Positions 24,439 to 34,452 of a DNA stretch of 42,092 nucleotides are shown piece after piece (within the stretch, counting starts at the first letter, position 1; each line of letters begins with the position of its first letter). The stretch covers positions 1 through 42,092 of the forward strand of contig JAEPQQ010000026.1 in assembly GCA_017640445.1 (NCBI GenBank). The letters are read 5' to 3'. The stretch comes from Bacteroidia bacterium. Lineage in GTDB: Bacteria > Bacteroidota > Bacteroidia > NS11-12g > UBA9320. The translations under genes and the position numbers were made by a program. The notes under the pieces are model-generated. The model had not been told where the DNA came from. It did not search any database and saw nothing but the letters and a program-made list of their open reading frames with translations.

Positions 24439-24451
24439 ATAGTATTACTAT
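24439..24451 (-). promoter_or_regulatory. candidate TetR operator palindrome
   Basis: ATAGT-ATT-ACTAT is a perfect inverted repeat with 5-bp arms, 16 nt upstream of the regulator's ATG and downstream of the -7 box, near the expected transcription start. Flanking AACAA/TTGTT extend it imperfectly. The short arm length keeps the call tentative. Confidence 0.4.
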
Positions 24452-24464
24452 TGTTCTATAACAT

Positions 24465-24472
24465 CAAACCTA
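24465..24472 (-). promoter_or_regulatory. -7 box of the tetR-ABC-hlyD-tolC operon
   Basis: TAGGTTTG on the minus strand matches TAnnTTTG, 42 nt upstream of the ATG at 24423. No TTG is evident at -33. Confidence 0.45.
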
Positions 24473-24505
24473 ATGACCATCTTATGACATTACAGCACAC
24501 CTGTC

Positions 24506-27500
24506 TTACTTAATGAGTTTCCTCTTTCTCCCCATTGCAGGCGCTGTGCCCAGGTTCGAACGAGTGGTTTGATCCATATAGTACTGGTACGATGTACCGT
24601 TCACCGCATTACCTGTAGACCAATCGGTTATGCCTTGAATCGCATCTCGGGCTGTTTGCGACTTCTGTACAATGGCGATCATTTCGTTGTGCGCCTCCGT
24701 TTCCCCTTTATTGGCATAAATCCTCCTTCGTTTTCCATTGGACACCCGCACACCCGGATGCTCCCAAGCCCCGCCTTGTCTGTCCAAAAAAGTAGTTAGA
24801 TCAGTGGGCACCGTCCATTCCTGGATCTCCTCAATCTCCAAACCCAGTTTATGTAAATGAACCACGGTTGAAACGGGTAACATCTCATGCGTATGCGTAG
24901 AACCGGGGCGCAGTTTAGTGGCAACCTTGCTATGAACATTGCCCATAGCCTCATTGATTTCTTTACGATATTTCCCCATATGATTGAAGGTAGCCACAAA
25001 TCGCTCTTGTGATTCAAAACCTCTATGTGACTTGGTAAGGATATCCTCAAAATGGCTAACACGACCTGTCTTCGACAAGCCTTTCAACTCCTGCTCAATG
25101 TTCTTCCACCTTGACAGTTGGACCGCCTTTGTAATACGCGAAAAGTCAAAGGCCGTCCTGCCATCAGGGTCGACATAGTTAACCGGATCATTGTTGGCAA
25201 AGACATAGGGCGAATAGCCTGAATACACTTCATCAGTGGAAAGAAACTGTTTTTCGTGTGGGTTGTACAACCTAGCGTGGAAATTATACACTCCAAAGTA
25301 GTGATCGTACTCCTGTCCGGTATACAGGTGGGTAAAGGTCTCAAACAGCTCGTGCCCGGACCTCTGCTTGTCCTTTAATTTACCATGAATATCGTACTGA
25401 TAAGCAACAATGGGTTTGTTTCCTGCCCCCAAAACAAACCTCAAACTTTCCTGATAATTCCGGATATGGAAATACGTTTTTCCATCGGCATGCTGGGAAC
25501 AAATCGGGGCATGACCCAGCCCGTATATCAGGTTGCGATTCGCCTTGTTCTTCCCATCTTCCTGCTTCTCCACAATGGCCTGCGACTGTGTTCCAAAGAA
25601 GTAATAAGTAGATGGCAAACCTCGTTGTTTGAAGGCCCTGGCTATTCGTTTTCCGGATGCATCATATACAAGGGCTGCAGCCGACACTCGTTGTCTCTTC
25701 TCATCCAATTGTAATTCCTTAGGCGTTCTTAAAATTGGATCGTACTTGAGTTCTATCGTACCCTTTGTGGTTTGTGTTTTGGTTATTTGTCCGTTATCCT
25801 CTTCGTTTGATTCCCTTAGGTTTCGCCCATCAACATACCTGTATTCAGATGCGATCCCATCCACTCCATTGTACTGGGTCATGTTCCCATTTAAATCATA
25901 CGAAAAAGAACACGTGATTTCATTTTCCTTCACCTCGGTTATTCTATATTGGTCGTCGTAAACAAGGTTTCTGCTTACATTCGACCTAATCCACGCGCCA
26001 GACTCTTCAATGCTCTCGATTCTCCCCATCAGATAAGGCTTACCTGGTTCATTATGTTCAAACTCAGTTTTATAAACAACCTTTCCTTCCTTCTTTACAA
26101 CTATTGATGCGAGCTGCCCCTGAAGATTGTAGAAATGGAGCTTTTCCAAGGTATTATTATTTAAACCCGTGCGTATCAGTTTTCCATCAAAAGCATATGC
26201 ATACGTTGCATACTTGTTCTTGTTTTGGGCATCACCAACACCTTTTAGCCGACCAAGCTTGTCGTAAGTATACACTACTCGCACACCGTTAGGGTAAAGG
26301 ATGCCTGTAACCCTCCCGCCTGGGTTGTAATCATAACGCACCAGACTTTTATCCGTTCTGTTATCATCCAACTCAACATATTGCGTTATTTCGGTTACGT
26401 TACCGGCGCGATCATACGTGTACCGCGTTTCGACCAAATTTTCGTCGACTATGGTAGCACTATACGCTAACCTACCCTGGTAATTTTGAGTTTGCCCATC
26501 CTTTCCCAGATTGTACCTCCACTCGGTGTGAGGCAAAACGCCTTCATCATCCCAGAACGAAGAGTTTGCCATGGTCTCGAGCAGATCCCTATCCAGTTTG
26601 GTTTCGTAGCTTCCCTTTTCCCTCAATTGATGCAATTCATCGTATTTCAAATACTCTATGCTCACAGGTTCATTGGGACCGTCGTTTTCCGACAACCAAG
26701 AAAATGTTTCGTACCCGAGGTAGTTCCTGATCGTTGATGTGGTACCTAAATCCGTATCGAAATACGCCGAACTAAGTCCAAGTAAATCGAAGTACCGTAG
26801 GCTATGGGTATAGGCGGCATTGCCCTGTCCACTGGCAATGTAGTTAGGCTGATGTACCGTGGTTATTGGAAAGTTTTCTTTTGTAAATCCGTGTTCCGTG
26901 CTCTGGTTCGACCGCCCTGCTCCCTGCCCCACTAATCTTCCTGTTTCGTTGGTGGTCACGGTCTTGTTTCTATTCCCTGGCAAATGGGTTATACGCTCGT
27001 GAATCCTGATTTCCTTTAACCAAGCCGAATCCCTATTGGGAATTGATCTCGACGAATATGTTTGACGAGTCACTTCCTCTTTTCCCATCTGGCTAAACCT
27101 CTTACCCGGGGGCAACTGAGACACTGGTCGATGCATAAAGTTGGGTTCAAATACGGAGCGGTAGTACGCAAACTTCTCATCACCCTCTTTGAGTTTTTTG
27201 AGATGTGAGGGTGCCTCGTCAAAATACTCCGATATATAGCCGTTTAGTTCCCCTGTTTCACCATTGAAAGAAGTGATCAATTCGGGGAAGTATGTAAGGT
27301 TGATAGATGGATGAAAAACAGGAAGTGTTTTTACAATTTGGTTCCCCCAACCATCGTAAACGTACCCGGTAATAACGCGACCAACCAGTTGTTCGTTTTT
27401 ATCAAACTCCAGGTGTTGTTTCTGTACTATCCGACCCAACCCATCCATAAAATCGGCGGTTATCACAGGCTCTCTGCCCAACACCATGTAACGAACGTGT

Positions 27501-30500
27501 TTCGCCGAACACGATATACTTCCTGGCTCTTTTGTTGTTTGTTTAATGGTTTGTTGGGCAATGCGTTTCCCCTCGCTAAAAATACACAGTTGATCTCCGA
27601 CTATAAGTACTATCCACTGTAACATAGAACTGGTAACCGAGGCCAAATGATTGCCATTGTATTCCAGATTACCTTTTACCACTTTGAGTATTCCACCATT
27701 CACCTCAACCGAGAAACCAAGTGAATCACCTCTCTCGAACTCCATAAACAGCGCAAGGTCGTTCGACACCGGGTCAAATTGCTCGGTGACGTATTTCCCC
27801 AACCAATTTTGCTTCATCGCTTCACACCCGTTTCGAAATGTTATCCTCAGCAAACGGTTGATGTGGTCAGTGTCTCCAGCTTCCCTGGCATAATTGTGCA
27901 GCACAAACGACGCACTTGTGCCAGTATTGTCGTACTGCACCAGGGCTTCTCCGTTCTCGTTATAGATGGTTCGGGTAACCTGACCATTTGCGCTTAAGAT
28001 CGCCGTAACCCGGTCTTTGGCATCAAAAACATACGACGCGCTTTTTGAGTTCAAGGGTCTAATGGCTACGTCGTCTATGTAAAGCTGTTTACCAAACAGT
28101 TGTAGTTTGGGGTCAAACCCTTCTGAAGGCCTGAACTTATACTCAAAGTAGGTCCAGCCATCTTCTCCCTTTACCTTAGTTTTAAATGCCTCGCCATCCA
28201 TGTGGCTGCCCTTTAAACGCGATCTACGCATCCAGGAACGTTTCTTTATCCAGGCGGAGAACAAGTACAGACTATCCGAGGGAAAGAGTCCGTCTCGTGG
28301 CTTGAAGTCTTCTAGCTGAATCTGTTGTTGTGTTCCAATTAGGGTAGACTGACTTCCGGTATGCGCATACTTGCTGGTTATGTTACCTCTAATGTTCAAT
28401 CGATGACTTTCATACTTTTCAAAACCTGAGGAAAAGGCCTCATTCCGGTTGACGTCTGCATTGGTTATCTGAAACACGGTATTACGTCCGTTTTTATCAA
28501 ATAGAATGGAGGAACTTGTGTTTCGGGCATTTTCCCAACTCGCTTTAACGCCATAGTTCGGATTATAAGACAACACTCTACTTTGTTCTACCCACGACGC
28601 TTTGAAGCCCTTAGGGCGGTTTTTGTATAGGTCTTTCAACGTATCTCCGTGATCTCCTAGTCGATCGTGTAAGTTTCCCAGATTTGCCATGTTCTGCGCG
28701 TGATTATCGCACCACTGCATGTAGGACGTGGGAATTGAATCAATCTTCCCAAGACGTCGCCATCTTGATCTGTTTACATGGTTAAGTAAGTTTTTCACCT
28801 TTGTGACGTGCCCAGGATGCTTTTCCTGATAGTGTTGATGTTGACTTGATGCCTTCGAATGTGCTTCTACATTGGGGCTCCCATGGGTGTCGTTGTGCAA
28901 GGCAGACGTGCTCTTCTTGATTGCGTCGTCCGACAATTTGTTTAACCTGTTAGTGGCTTTTATGGCATTGTCAAACAAGCGATTCGCATCGTCCAGTTCG
29001 CGTTGAAGTGACTCGCGATAAGCGAGCACCTCACCTTCTCTGATTTTTAAATCATTTAGACTTCGCTGATCACGTGCACTATCCGCCCTCAGCGTTCTTA
29101 TGTTCCCCGAATAACCATTCTTTTGGCCTACTAAACTTGTTCTGGCGTTGATGTGACCCTGTTTATCCTCCTCGAGGTCTTTAAAAACAGTGAGATCCAT
29201 GATGAATTCTGCCGTCACCATACTTGGATATTGTAACGACAATACCACCCGTTCCGCCGTGTTACCATTTTTCCATCTTCTCTTAAAATCGTCGAACACC
29301 TTTCGTAAATCGTCAATTTCCCTCTGGACATTGGCAATTTCTGCATCCTTGTCTCTTATCCGTTCGTCCAGTGACTCAATCTTCGATGTCTCCGAAGCAA
29401 TTCTGTATTCAATTGCATCCAGCGAATCAAGCAGTTCCTGTTCCTCGATAATAACCTTGTTTAAGTGCTTTTGGGCTATGGGAATGCCGTCTGACATCGC
29501 TACCATCTCATTTCGCATGGTGCCTATTTGTTTGTGGCTGTCAAGTGCTTTTCGTTTGGCAGCCAAGGCTGCCAGATGAGCCTCGGTATAATGTCCTTTG
29601 AAACGCTCAATGGCTGCTAGCCTACCTTCAAACAGAACGATGGCTTGATCCTGTTCTCGGGTGTTTCCCGCCGCATCGAATGCATAATCATGAAATCGAT
29701 CTAAAGCAATGCCATCTCTGTCTTTAGCTGCATAGTGGGCCATGGGCATGAAGATGCTGTCTCCATTAAGCAAAACTTTTTCGTATGACACCGTATTACA
29801 CCCAAGAACAATAGGCTGTTCGCTCCCCACCACTGCTTTTTTGAGCACGGTAGCCCGTTCCGAAAGTCGATTTTCCTGTGCCATTGTTGGATACACTTCA
29901 CAGGCATATGTGTATTCGTCTATGTTTTTCCTGGTCTCCCCATTATGGTTGGTTTCGTATGTCGTTACCCGATCCACCACTAACGGGTCACGCTCTATTG
30001 GAGATTGGCGGTAGTGGGTTTCCGTAATTGACACCACACTATCCAAAGTACTAATGCTGCCGGCTAGCTTGATGAGGTTTGTCGGCCTATAAGTAGCTCC
30101 GCTGGTCAGGTTAAGTGCCCACACCGAATACAGCGATAGATTTTGCGCAATGACTTTTCCTGATTCATCTACCATTTTGGTTGCATATGGGACTCCCAAA
30201 ACGGTTTGTCCTCCCTGAGAAAATCCTATTGCATTCTCCGAGTGAATGATGTTTCTGTCTGGCATGACAAATTGGGTTGCATATCCGGTAGATATGGAGT
30301 TCAACGAGTAACTGAACTCGTTTGAAAAGTAGTGATTTACGGAGCCCATACCGCCCTGGCTCCCAAGTTCATTTGGGCTGGAACAACCAGCGCATGCCTC
30401 CTCTGTCACTTTTGCGTATACCGCATTTCGCGAAGAAGACGTATACTGCGGAGTATAGTACGAATAACGGGTTGAATACGTTCGGTTTCCTGCGTTAACA

Positions 30501-33500
30501 CCTATTTGCGTAACAACATAATCGGACAAACCTCCGATTACATCTCCCTGGGTCACCTTGTGCAATCTTACCGTTCGAGCGTCGCGGTACGACGCATGTC
30601 GGCTACGTTCCTCGCGAGTTGCTGCCGCTGGCACCTGAAACTTCCTCCGATATGGGTTCGGCGCAACGAATCCAATTTTTTCCTTATCAAGTGGGCCATA
30701 ACTAACAAACACGTTGGGGCCGGCAACCTGGGTGAGAGAGTCTTCATGAACTATCTGATTGTTGTAGGGAGCTCCTGCCAGAACAATCACTTTATTGAGC
30801 TGTCCGTTTTGGTACAGGGCTACCTTATTGGTGATCTGCTTGCCATTTCGTTGTGTGAATGGGTAATAACCGGGCAAAACCCGGTTCGTTTGACCAACCA
30901 GATTTCCATCCGATTTGTCAACAGCAGTCTGGGTCAGTTGGGTCCAGGTTTCATCCGGGTTTCGCGTGTAAGAGATTCCGTTAACCGTAATCATGTCGTT
31001 CACAATGGAAGTTGTAAACGGGTTGGCGTTGGTTAACGCACTTGCAAGTTCATTTGCCATGGGCTGAGCCACAGCGGAAACATTCCCTACGGCCTTCGCC
31101 ACTTTGCCCAACGTTTCTCCTGCACTTAATGCAGCTTCACCTGCGGCATCTACCTCGCCTGCTCCCGGAACCAGCAAGAGGGCCACCTGAACACCAATGT
31201 TGATTACATCGGCCGTCACGGTAATTATTTCATCAATTTCTTCGGTGGTAGGTATTCGCTGACCAGAGGCTGCATCTATCAAAATCCAATCGTCACTTGC
31301 TCTTGGATTATCTCCATCTAATGCAGGTCTCAACTGATCTCTAAGGTATGGCATTAAATCGCTTGACGGATCGCCAATGTTAACTATGTTTTCCAGTGCT
31401 TTTTGAAGGTTCGGGTTGCTGACAACCGGTACGTGTTTGATCTCGTTTGGGTTGAACCTGTAAAACTTAGGTTGTTTATATCCTGCCCCATCTGATTCCA
31501 CCACAGAACCGAGGTCGGGTCCGAAGGCCCCTGTTGAGTATTTCGACGGAAATTGTTGTTTCAGGAAAATCGATCCATCGTACCGGAACGCATAGTTTTG
31601 GCCATTCTCGGGAAACATAGCATTGTTATGGCCAACTATCAGGCTATGTGCACGGCCTACCTTGTTAATGGTATTACCATCGATCCGAACCGAGATATCG
31701 GTTTGGCCCACTCCCGAATGAAGAAGTACCATTCGAATATTTTGGTACGATTCGTCCCAGGTAAGGCCAAATGTACTGTTCACTTTTCGATAATCAGGTA
31801 CAAAGTCGTCGATCAGACCGCCTAGCAACATCTTACCAATAAACAAGGGAGGGACTGCTGTTTCAATATCACTTATGGTTTCTGAAATCTTTGAATCCAA
31901 ATGGTTATAGCATTGAAGAACTGCAAATGAAGGTGCAGCCTTTAACACCATATTGCCGTCGAATCCGAACAAGGCATCATGAATGTGTTCAGCATTCCCC
32001 GTAAGGCCACGGTCAACCTTTACTTTCTCAGCGTTTACGTGCCACTTCATGGCTTCATCGTGATAAATGAGATACACCTTAACTCCATCCGACACTTTAG
32101 CGCTTTTAACGGTTGCGATTATCAGATTATTCACGGAAGTATGTGTACTGCGATACCGGGCATGCTTTTTAGCCATTTGTAGCGTATTTGTTCCTGATGA
32201 AACATCTTTAGAATCGTTCATATCAAGCCAAAAAAGGCTGGGTTGCCAACTGGGACCATTGCGTCCATAGATATACAGTGCATCACTCATTTCATCCAGA
32301 ACCGAAATAAACTCCTTACCAGATTGAATAGAAAAATGTTGACTTGTGGTTTGAACAGCTTCTACGTTATGTACCCATTTCCCTCGGGCAGACTTGTCTT
32401 TTTGAAAAATATGCAGGGCATTTGACTCTTGCAACGACACCAGTCCGAAAAAGTCCTGCTGTAGCGATATATGGTATTTTTTTCGTGGGTATTTAGCTCT
32501 AAAATCGGCCAGGTGATTGTACAAATCGCGTTGCATTATTACGTAATCGCAATTTGGTGGAGGGTTGGTACTAAGGTGACAGTTTAGCTTTAGGATTTCC
32601 TCTGCAATTTTTATAAAACTATACTCAAAATCCTTGGCCACGTCTTCTACAACGTTCTTACACGTGTTAAACAGGTCAGTCACCATTGAGTCCGGGTTAC
32701 CAGCGCCAAGGTCTTTTCCCGCTTGGTAAAATCCTTTTACCACGTCTTTTACGCCATCGTTAAGTCCGTTAAACAGGCCAGACACCCCAGGTATATTCCC
32801 TAAAAACGACATGACTTTCTCCCGAATGGAGTCGATCTGGGAGGAAGCTACCGCATCCAAAGGTTTGTAGTAATCGTAATACCTACCTAACAGCAGTGTA
32901 TCTGGTCCCAGCTTCCAGCGATCGCCTATCCAGGTATAAACCTGTAGATGAGTTTTCCTGCAATCCAGAGCAATCGGTTCGTACAATGCCACCAGGTAAT
33001 CTGTTCCAAAGAATAATTCGGGTGCATTCCAGTGAGTGGTCTGGGTGTCTGAGGTATATGCCATGTATCTCAAGGGCCGGGGAAACATAAGATCGATTTC
33101 TCGCTGCGAGCCCCATATGCGATTTTCACCATAGTGATAGGTGTACATAGCGCCTTCCGGTGTGAGCTTTGCCTTGAGCGCTCCAAACAAAGATCCGGAC
33201 GCCGAGTCAAACAGTGTAAACTCCTCGGAACTTGTGCTGATCAGACCTACCGGATCGCTGCTGTTTCTCCCACAATAGTCCAACACCAATGGTGGTTTTG
33301 TTGGTGAATTGGAGCCGTTCAAATATTCCACCCGACGCAATACTCTTTTTTTGTATTTCGGAGCATTCGTATTTAGAAAATCATACTCAAACTGAGCGCT
33401 GTACATGGTTTCGCCATGGATGTTTTTCTGTCTAATCCGTTTGAGAAACTTTCGTTCAATACGCTCTTGATAGGCATCTTTGTCGTTCTTAGAATTTGGA

Positions 33501-34363
33501 TTCTTGGCTTGATGAGGGTCAACGTATTCGTCAGCCGATTTGTCTCCGTACTCGAAGAGTATCTCTGATCCATCGAACCCTAAGACCCGACTTAAGTAAG
33601 ACTCTTTACAAAATTGTTTACCGGAGTCGCCTACCTGCTCGGCTACCTGATCGTAGAAATAGGCAACCTCCTGGCCTGTAACACCGCGTTGGATGCCCAG
33701 ATTCCAAACAGACGTCATTTCTACCTGCCCGGTAGAGATCACACTGCTTCCCAGCCAGTTTCCCCAAACTACCAGATTCTCCGTACGGTTTTTATTCGTT
33801 CGTCCATTTGTTTGATCATCGCCAAAAACAAACGCGACTCCATGATCGTCTGTAATTTCCCATTGGTCGCGTAACCAGTAGTAACGCGCCAGCCAGTTGA
33901 ATTGGGATGGGACACGGTACTCCTTGCACTTTTCCTTTTTGTTTGAATCGAGGAATACCAGATAACCGTTTACTCCATTCAGATGGAGCATATACCGGTC
34001 GTCGGCTGTGGCACCTGTCCCCTGGTGGTTTCGAATGATTCGATTTCGTTGAAACGACCAGCCCAGGCCCAAAACAGAGGTGGCAGATTCAAGGTTTCGG
34101 GTGCTGGCTTCTTTTTCGACTCCAAGCGAACTATACTGCACCGCCATCACATAACCCGGAACACTCATCAGAGATTCATGCAACCGCACCTTACCTGACA
34201 CCAGGTCGATGTCAGCCGATTTCAGGGCACCATAAACACCAGAAATCTGTATACCGTTGGAGGGATTTTGGCCTTGAGCTTTGTCGGAAATCGTTGGACA
34301 TAAAAGAACAACCAGACATCCAAAAACCAGGCAAAACTTCTTGTTAAATTTTGAGCTACCCAT
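24506..34363 (-). CDS. giant RHS/YD-repeat protein with N-terminal signal and variable C-terminal domain
   Basis: About 3285 aa. The ATG at 34363 gives the signal MGSSKFNKKFCLVFGCLVVLLC and is preferred over a GTG at 34372. Approximate order: an SpvB/TcB-like beta region (35-340, with LGLGWSFQRNRIIRNH); further beta propeller- or shell-like sequence to 1000; a hydrophobic stretch (1041-1081, VQVALLLVPGAGEVDAAGEA); a long charged coiled coil (1595-1815); a jelly-roll-like module (1975-2110); a second lectin-like stretch (2170-2295); dense YD repeats (2620-3020, e.g. YTYDRAGNVTEITQY); and the RHS-associated core (3010-3072) ending YVDPDG. The last 214 residues are a separate His-rich domain (THEMLPVS, AHNEM). 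No T9SS tail and no adjacent immunity gene are visible. Polymorphic-toxin or adhesive-shell function is inferred. Confidence 0.88.
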   Translation of the reverse strand: MGSSKFNKKFCLVFGCLVVLLCPTISDKAQGQNPSNGIQISGVYGALKSADIDLVSGKVRLHESLMSVPGYVMAVQYSSLGVEKEASTRNLESATSVLGLGWSFQRNRIIRNHQGTGATADDRYMLHLNGVNGYLVFLDSNKKEKCKEYRVPSQFNWLARYYWLRDQWEITDDHGVAFVFGDDQTNGRTNKNRTENLVVWGNWLGSSVISTGQVEMTSVWNLGIQRGVTGQEVAYFYDQVAEQVGDSGKQFCKESYLSRVLGFDGSEILFEYGDKSADEYVDPHQAKNPNSKNDKDAYQERIERKFLKRIRQKNIHGETMYSAQFEYDFLNTNAPKYKKRVLRRVEYLNGSNSPTKPPLVLDYCGRNSSDPVGLISTSSEEFTLFDSASGSLFGALKAKLTPEGAMYTYHYGENRIWGSQREIDLMFPRPLRYMAYTSDTQTTHWNAPELFFGTDYLVALYEPIALDCRKTHLQVYTWIGDRWKLGPDTLLLGRYYDYYKPLDAVASSQIDSIREKVMSFLGNIPGVSGLFNGLNDGVKDVVKGFYQAGKDLGAGNPDSMVTDLFNTCKNVVEDVAKDFEYSFIKIAEEILKLNCHLSTNPPPNCDYVIMQRDLYNHLADFRAKYPRKKYHISLQQDFFGLVSLQESNALHIFQKDKSARGKWVHNVEAVQTTSQHFSIQSGKEFISVLDEMSDALYIYGRNGPSWQPSLFWLDMNDSKDVSSGTNTLQMAKKHARYRSTHTSVNNLIIATVKSAKVSDGVKVYLIYHDEAMKWHVNAEKVKVDRGLTGNAEHIHDALFGFDGNMVLKAAPSFAVLQCYNHLDSKISETISDIETAVPPLFIGKMLLGGLIDDFVPDYRKVNSTFGLTWDESYQNIRMVLLHSGVGQTDISVRIDGNTINKVGRAHSLIVGHNNAMFPENGQNYAFRYDGSIFLKQQFPSKYSTGAFGPDLGSVVESDGAGYKQPKFYRFNPNEIKHVPVVSNPNLQKALENIVNIGDPSSDLMPYLRDQLRPALDGDNPRASDDWILIDAASGQRIPTTEEIDEIITVTADVINIGVQVALLLVPGAGEVDAAGEAALSAGETLGKVAKAVGNVSAVAQPMANELASALTNANPFTTSIVNDMITVNGISYTRNPDETWTQLTQTAVDKSDGNLVGQTNRVLPGYYPFTQRNGKQITNKVALYQNGQLNKVIVLAGAPYNNQIVHEDSLTQVAGPNVFVSYGPLDKEKIGFVAPNPYRRKFQVPAAATREERSRHASYRDARTVRLHKVTQGDVIGGLSDYVVTQIGVNAGNRTYSTRYSYYTPQYTSSSRNAVYAKVTEEACAGCSSPNELGSQGGMGSVNHYFSNEFSYSLNSISTGYATQFVMPDRNIIHSENAIGFSQGGQTVLGVPYATKMVDESGKVIAQNLSLYSVWALNLTSGATYRPTNLIKLAGSISTLDSVVSITETHYRQSPIERDPLVVDRVTTYETNHNGETRKNIDEYTYACEVYPTMAQENRLSERATVLKKAVVGSEQPIVLGCNTVSYEKVLLNGDSIFMPMAHYAAKDRDGIALDRFHDYAFDAAGNTREQDQAIVLFEGRLAAIERFKGHYTEAHLAALAAKRKALDSHKQIGTMRNEMVAMSDGIPIAQKHLNKVIIEEQELLDSLDAIEYRIASETSKIESLDERIRDKDAEIANVQREIDDLRKVFDDFKRRWKNGNTAERVVLSLQYPSMVTAEFIMDLTVFKDLEEDKQGHINARTSLVGQKNGYSGNIRTLRADSARDQRSLNDLKIREGEVLAYRESLQRELDDANRLFDNAIKATNRLNKLSDDAIKKSTSALHNDTHGSPNVEAHSKASSQHQHYQEKHPGHVTKVKNLLNHVNRSRWRRLGKIDSIPTSYMQWCDNHAQNMANLGNLHDRLGDHGDTLKDLYKNRPKGFKASWVEQSRVLSYNPNYGVKASWENARNTSSSILFDKNGRNTVFQITNADVNRNEAFSSGFEKYESHRLNIRGNITSKYAHTGSQSTLIGTQQQIQLEDFKPRDGLFPSDSLYLFSAWIKKRSWMRRSRLKGSHMDGEAFKTKVKGEDGWTYFEYKFRPSEGFDPKLQLFGKQLYIDDVAIRPLNSKSASYVFDAKDRVTAILSANGQVTRTIYNENGEALVQYDNTGTSASFVLHNYAREAGDTDHINRLLRITFRNGCEAMKQNWLGKYVTEQFDPVSNDLALFMEFERGDSLGFSVEVNGGILKVVKGNLEYNGNHLASVTSSMLQWIVLIVGDQLCIFSEGKRIAQQTIKQTTKEPGSISCSAKHVRYMVLGREPVITADFMDGLGRIVQKQHLEFDKNEQLVGRVITGYVYDGWGNQIVKTLPVFHPSINLTYFPELITSFNGETGELNGYISEYFDEAPSHLKKLKEGDEKFAYYRSVFEPNFMHRPVSQLPPGKRFSQMGKEEVTRQTYSSRSIPNRDSAWLKEIRIHERITHLPGNRNKTVTTNETGRLVGQGAGRSNQSTEHGFTKENFPITTVHQPNYIASGQGNAAYTHSLRYFDLLGLSSAYFDTDLGTTSTIRNYLGYETFSWLSENDGPNEPVSIEYLKYDELHQLREKGSYETKLDRDLLETMANSSFWDDEGVLPHTEWRYNLGKDGQTQNYQGRLAYSATIVDENLVETRYTYDRAGNVTEITQYVELDDNRTDKSLVRYDYNPGGRVTGILYPNGVRVVYTYDKLGRLKGVGDAQNKNKYATYAYAFDGKLIRTGLNNNTLEKLHFYNLQGQLASIVVKKEGKVVYKTEFEHNEPGKPYLMGRIESIEESGAWIRSNVSRNLVYDDQYRITEVKENEITCSFSYDLNGNMTQYNGVDGIASEYRYVDGRNLRESNEEDNGQITKTQTTKGTIELKYDPILRTPKELQLDEKRQRVSAAALVYDASGKRIARAFKQRGLPSTYYFFGTQSQAIVEKQEDGKNKANRNLIYGLGHAPICSQHADGKTYFHIRNYQESLRFVLGAGNKPIVAYQYDIHGKLKDKQRSGHELFETFTHLYTGQEYDHYFGVYNFHARLYNPHEKQFLSTDEVYSGYSPYVFANNDPVNYVDPDGRTAFDFSRITKAVQLSRWKNIEQELKGLSKTGRVSHFEDILTKSHRGFESQERFVATFNHMGKYRKEINEAMGNVHSKVATKLRPGSTHTHEMLPVSTVVHLHKLGLEIEEIQEWTVPTDLTTFLDRQGGAWEHPGVRVSNGKRRRIYANKGETEAHNEMIAIVQKSQTARDAIQGITDWSTGNAVNGTSYQYYMDQTTRSNLGTAPAMGRKRKLIK

Positions 34364-34452
34364 GAGATTCACTAATTAACCACTACAAAAAATGGCAGAA
34401 TGTAGCGAAGTCTCACCTCCTTTACCTCACTATATGTGACTATATTTTGTGA

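Noticed and set aside
29190..29579. 129-codon serine-rich plus-strand frame opposite the coiled-coil part of the RHS protein.
   Set aside because: Its Ser/Ile/Phe-rich composition is what the complement of Glu/Asp/Lys/Arg codons gives; it is a shadow.
30506..31036. 176-codon open frame on the plus strand opposite the RHS gene.
   Set aside because: It is antisense to a continuous 9.9-kb coding frame, has no domain, signal or promoter, and such frames are expected by chance in a gene of that length.
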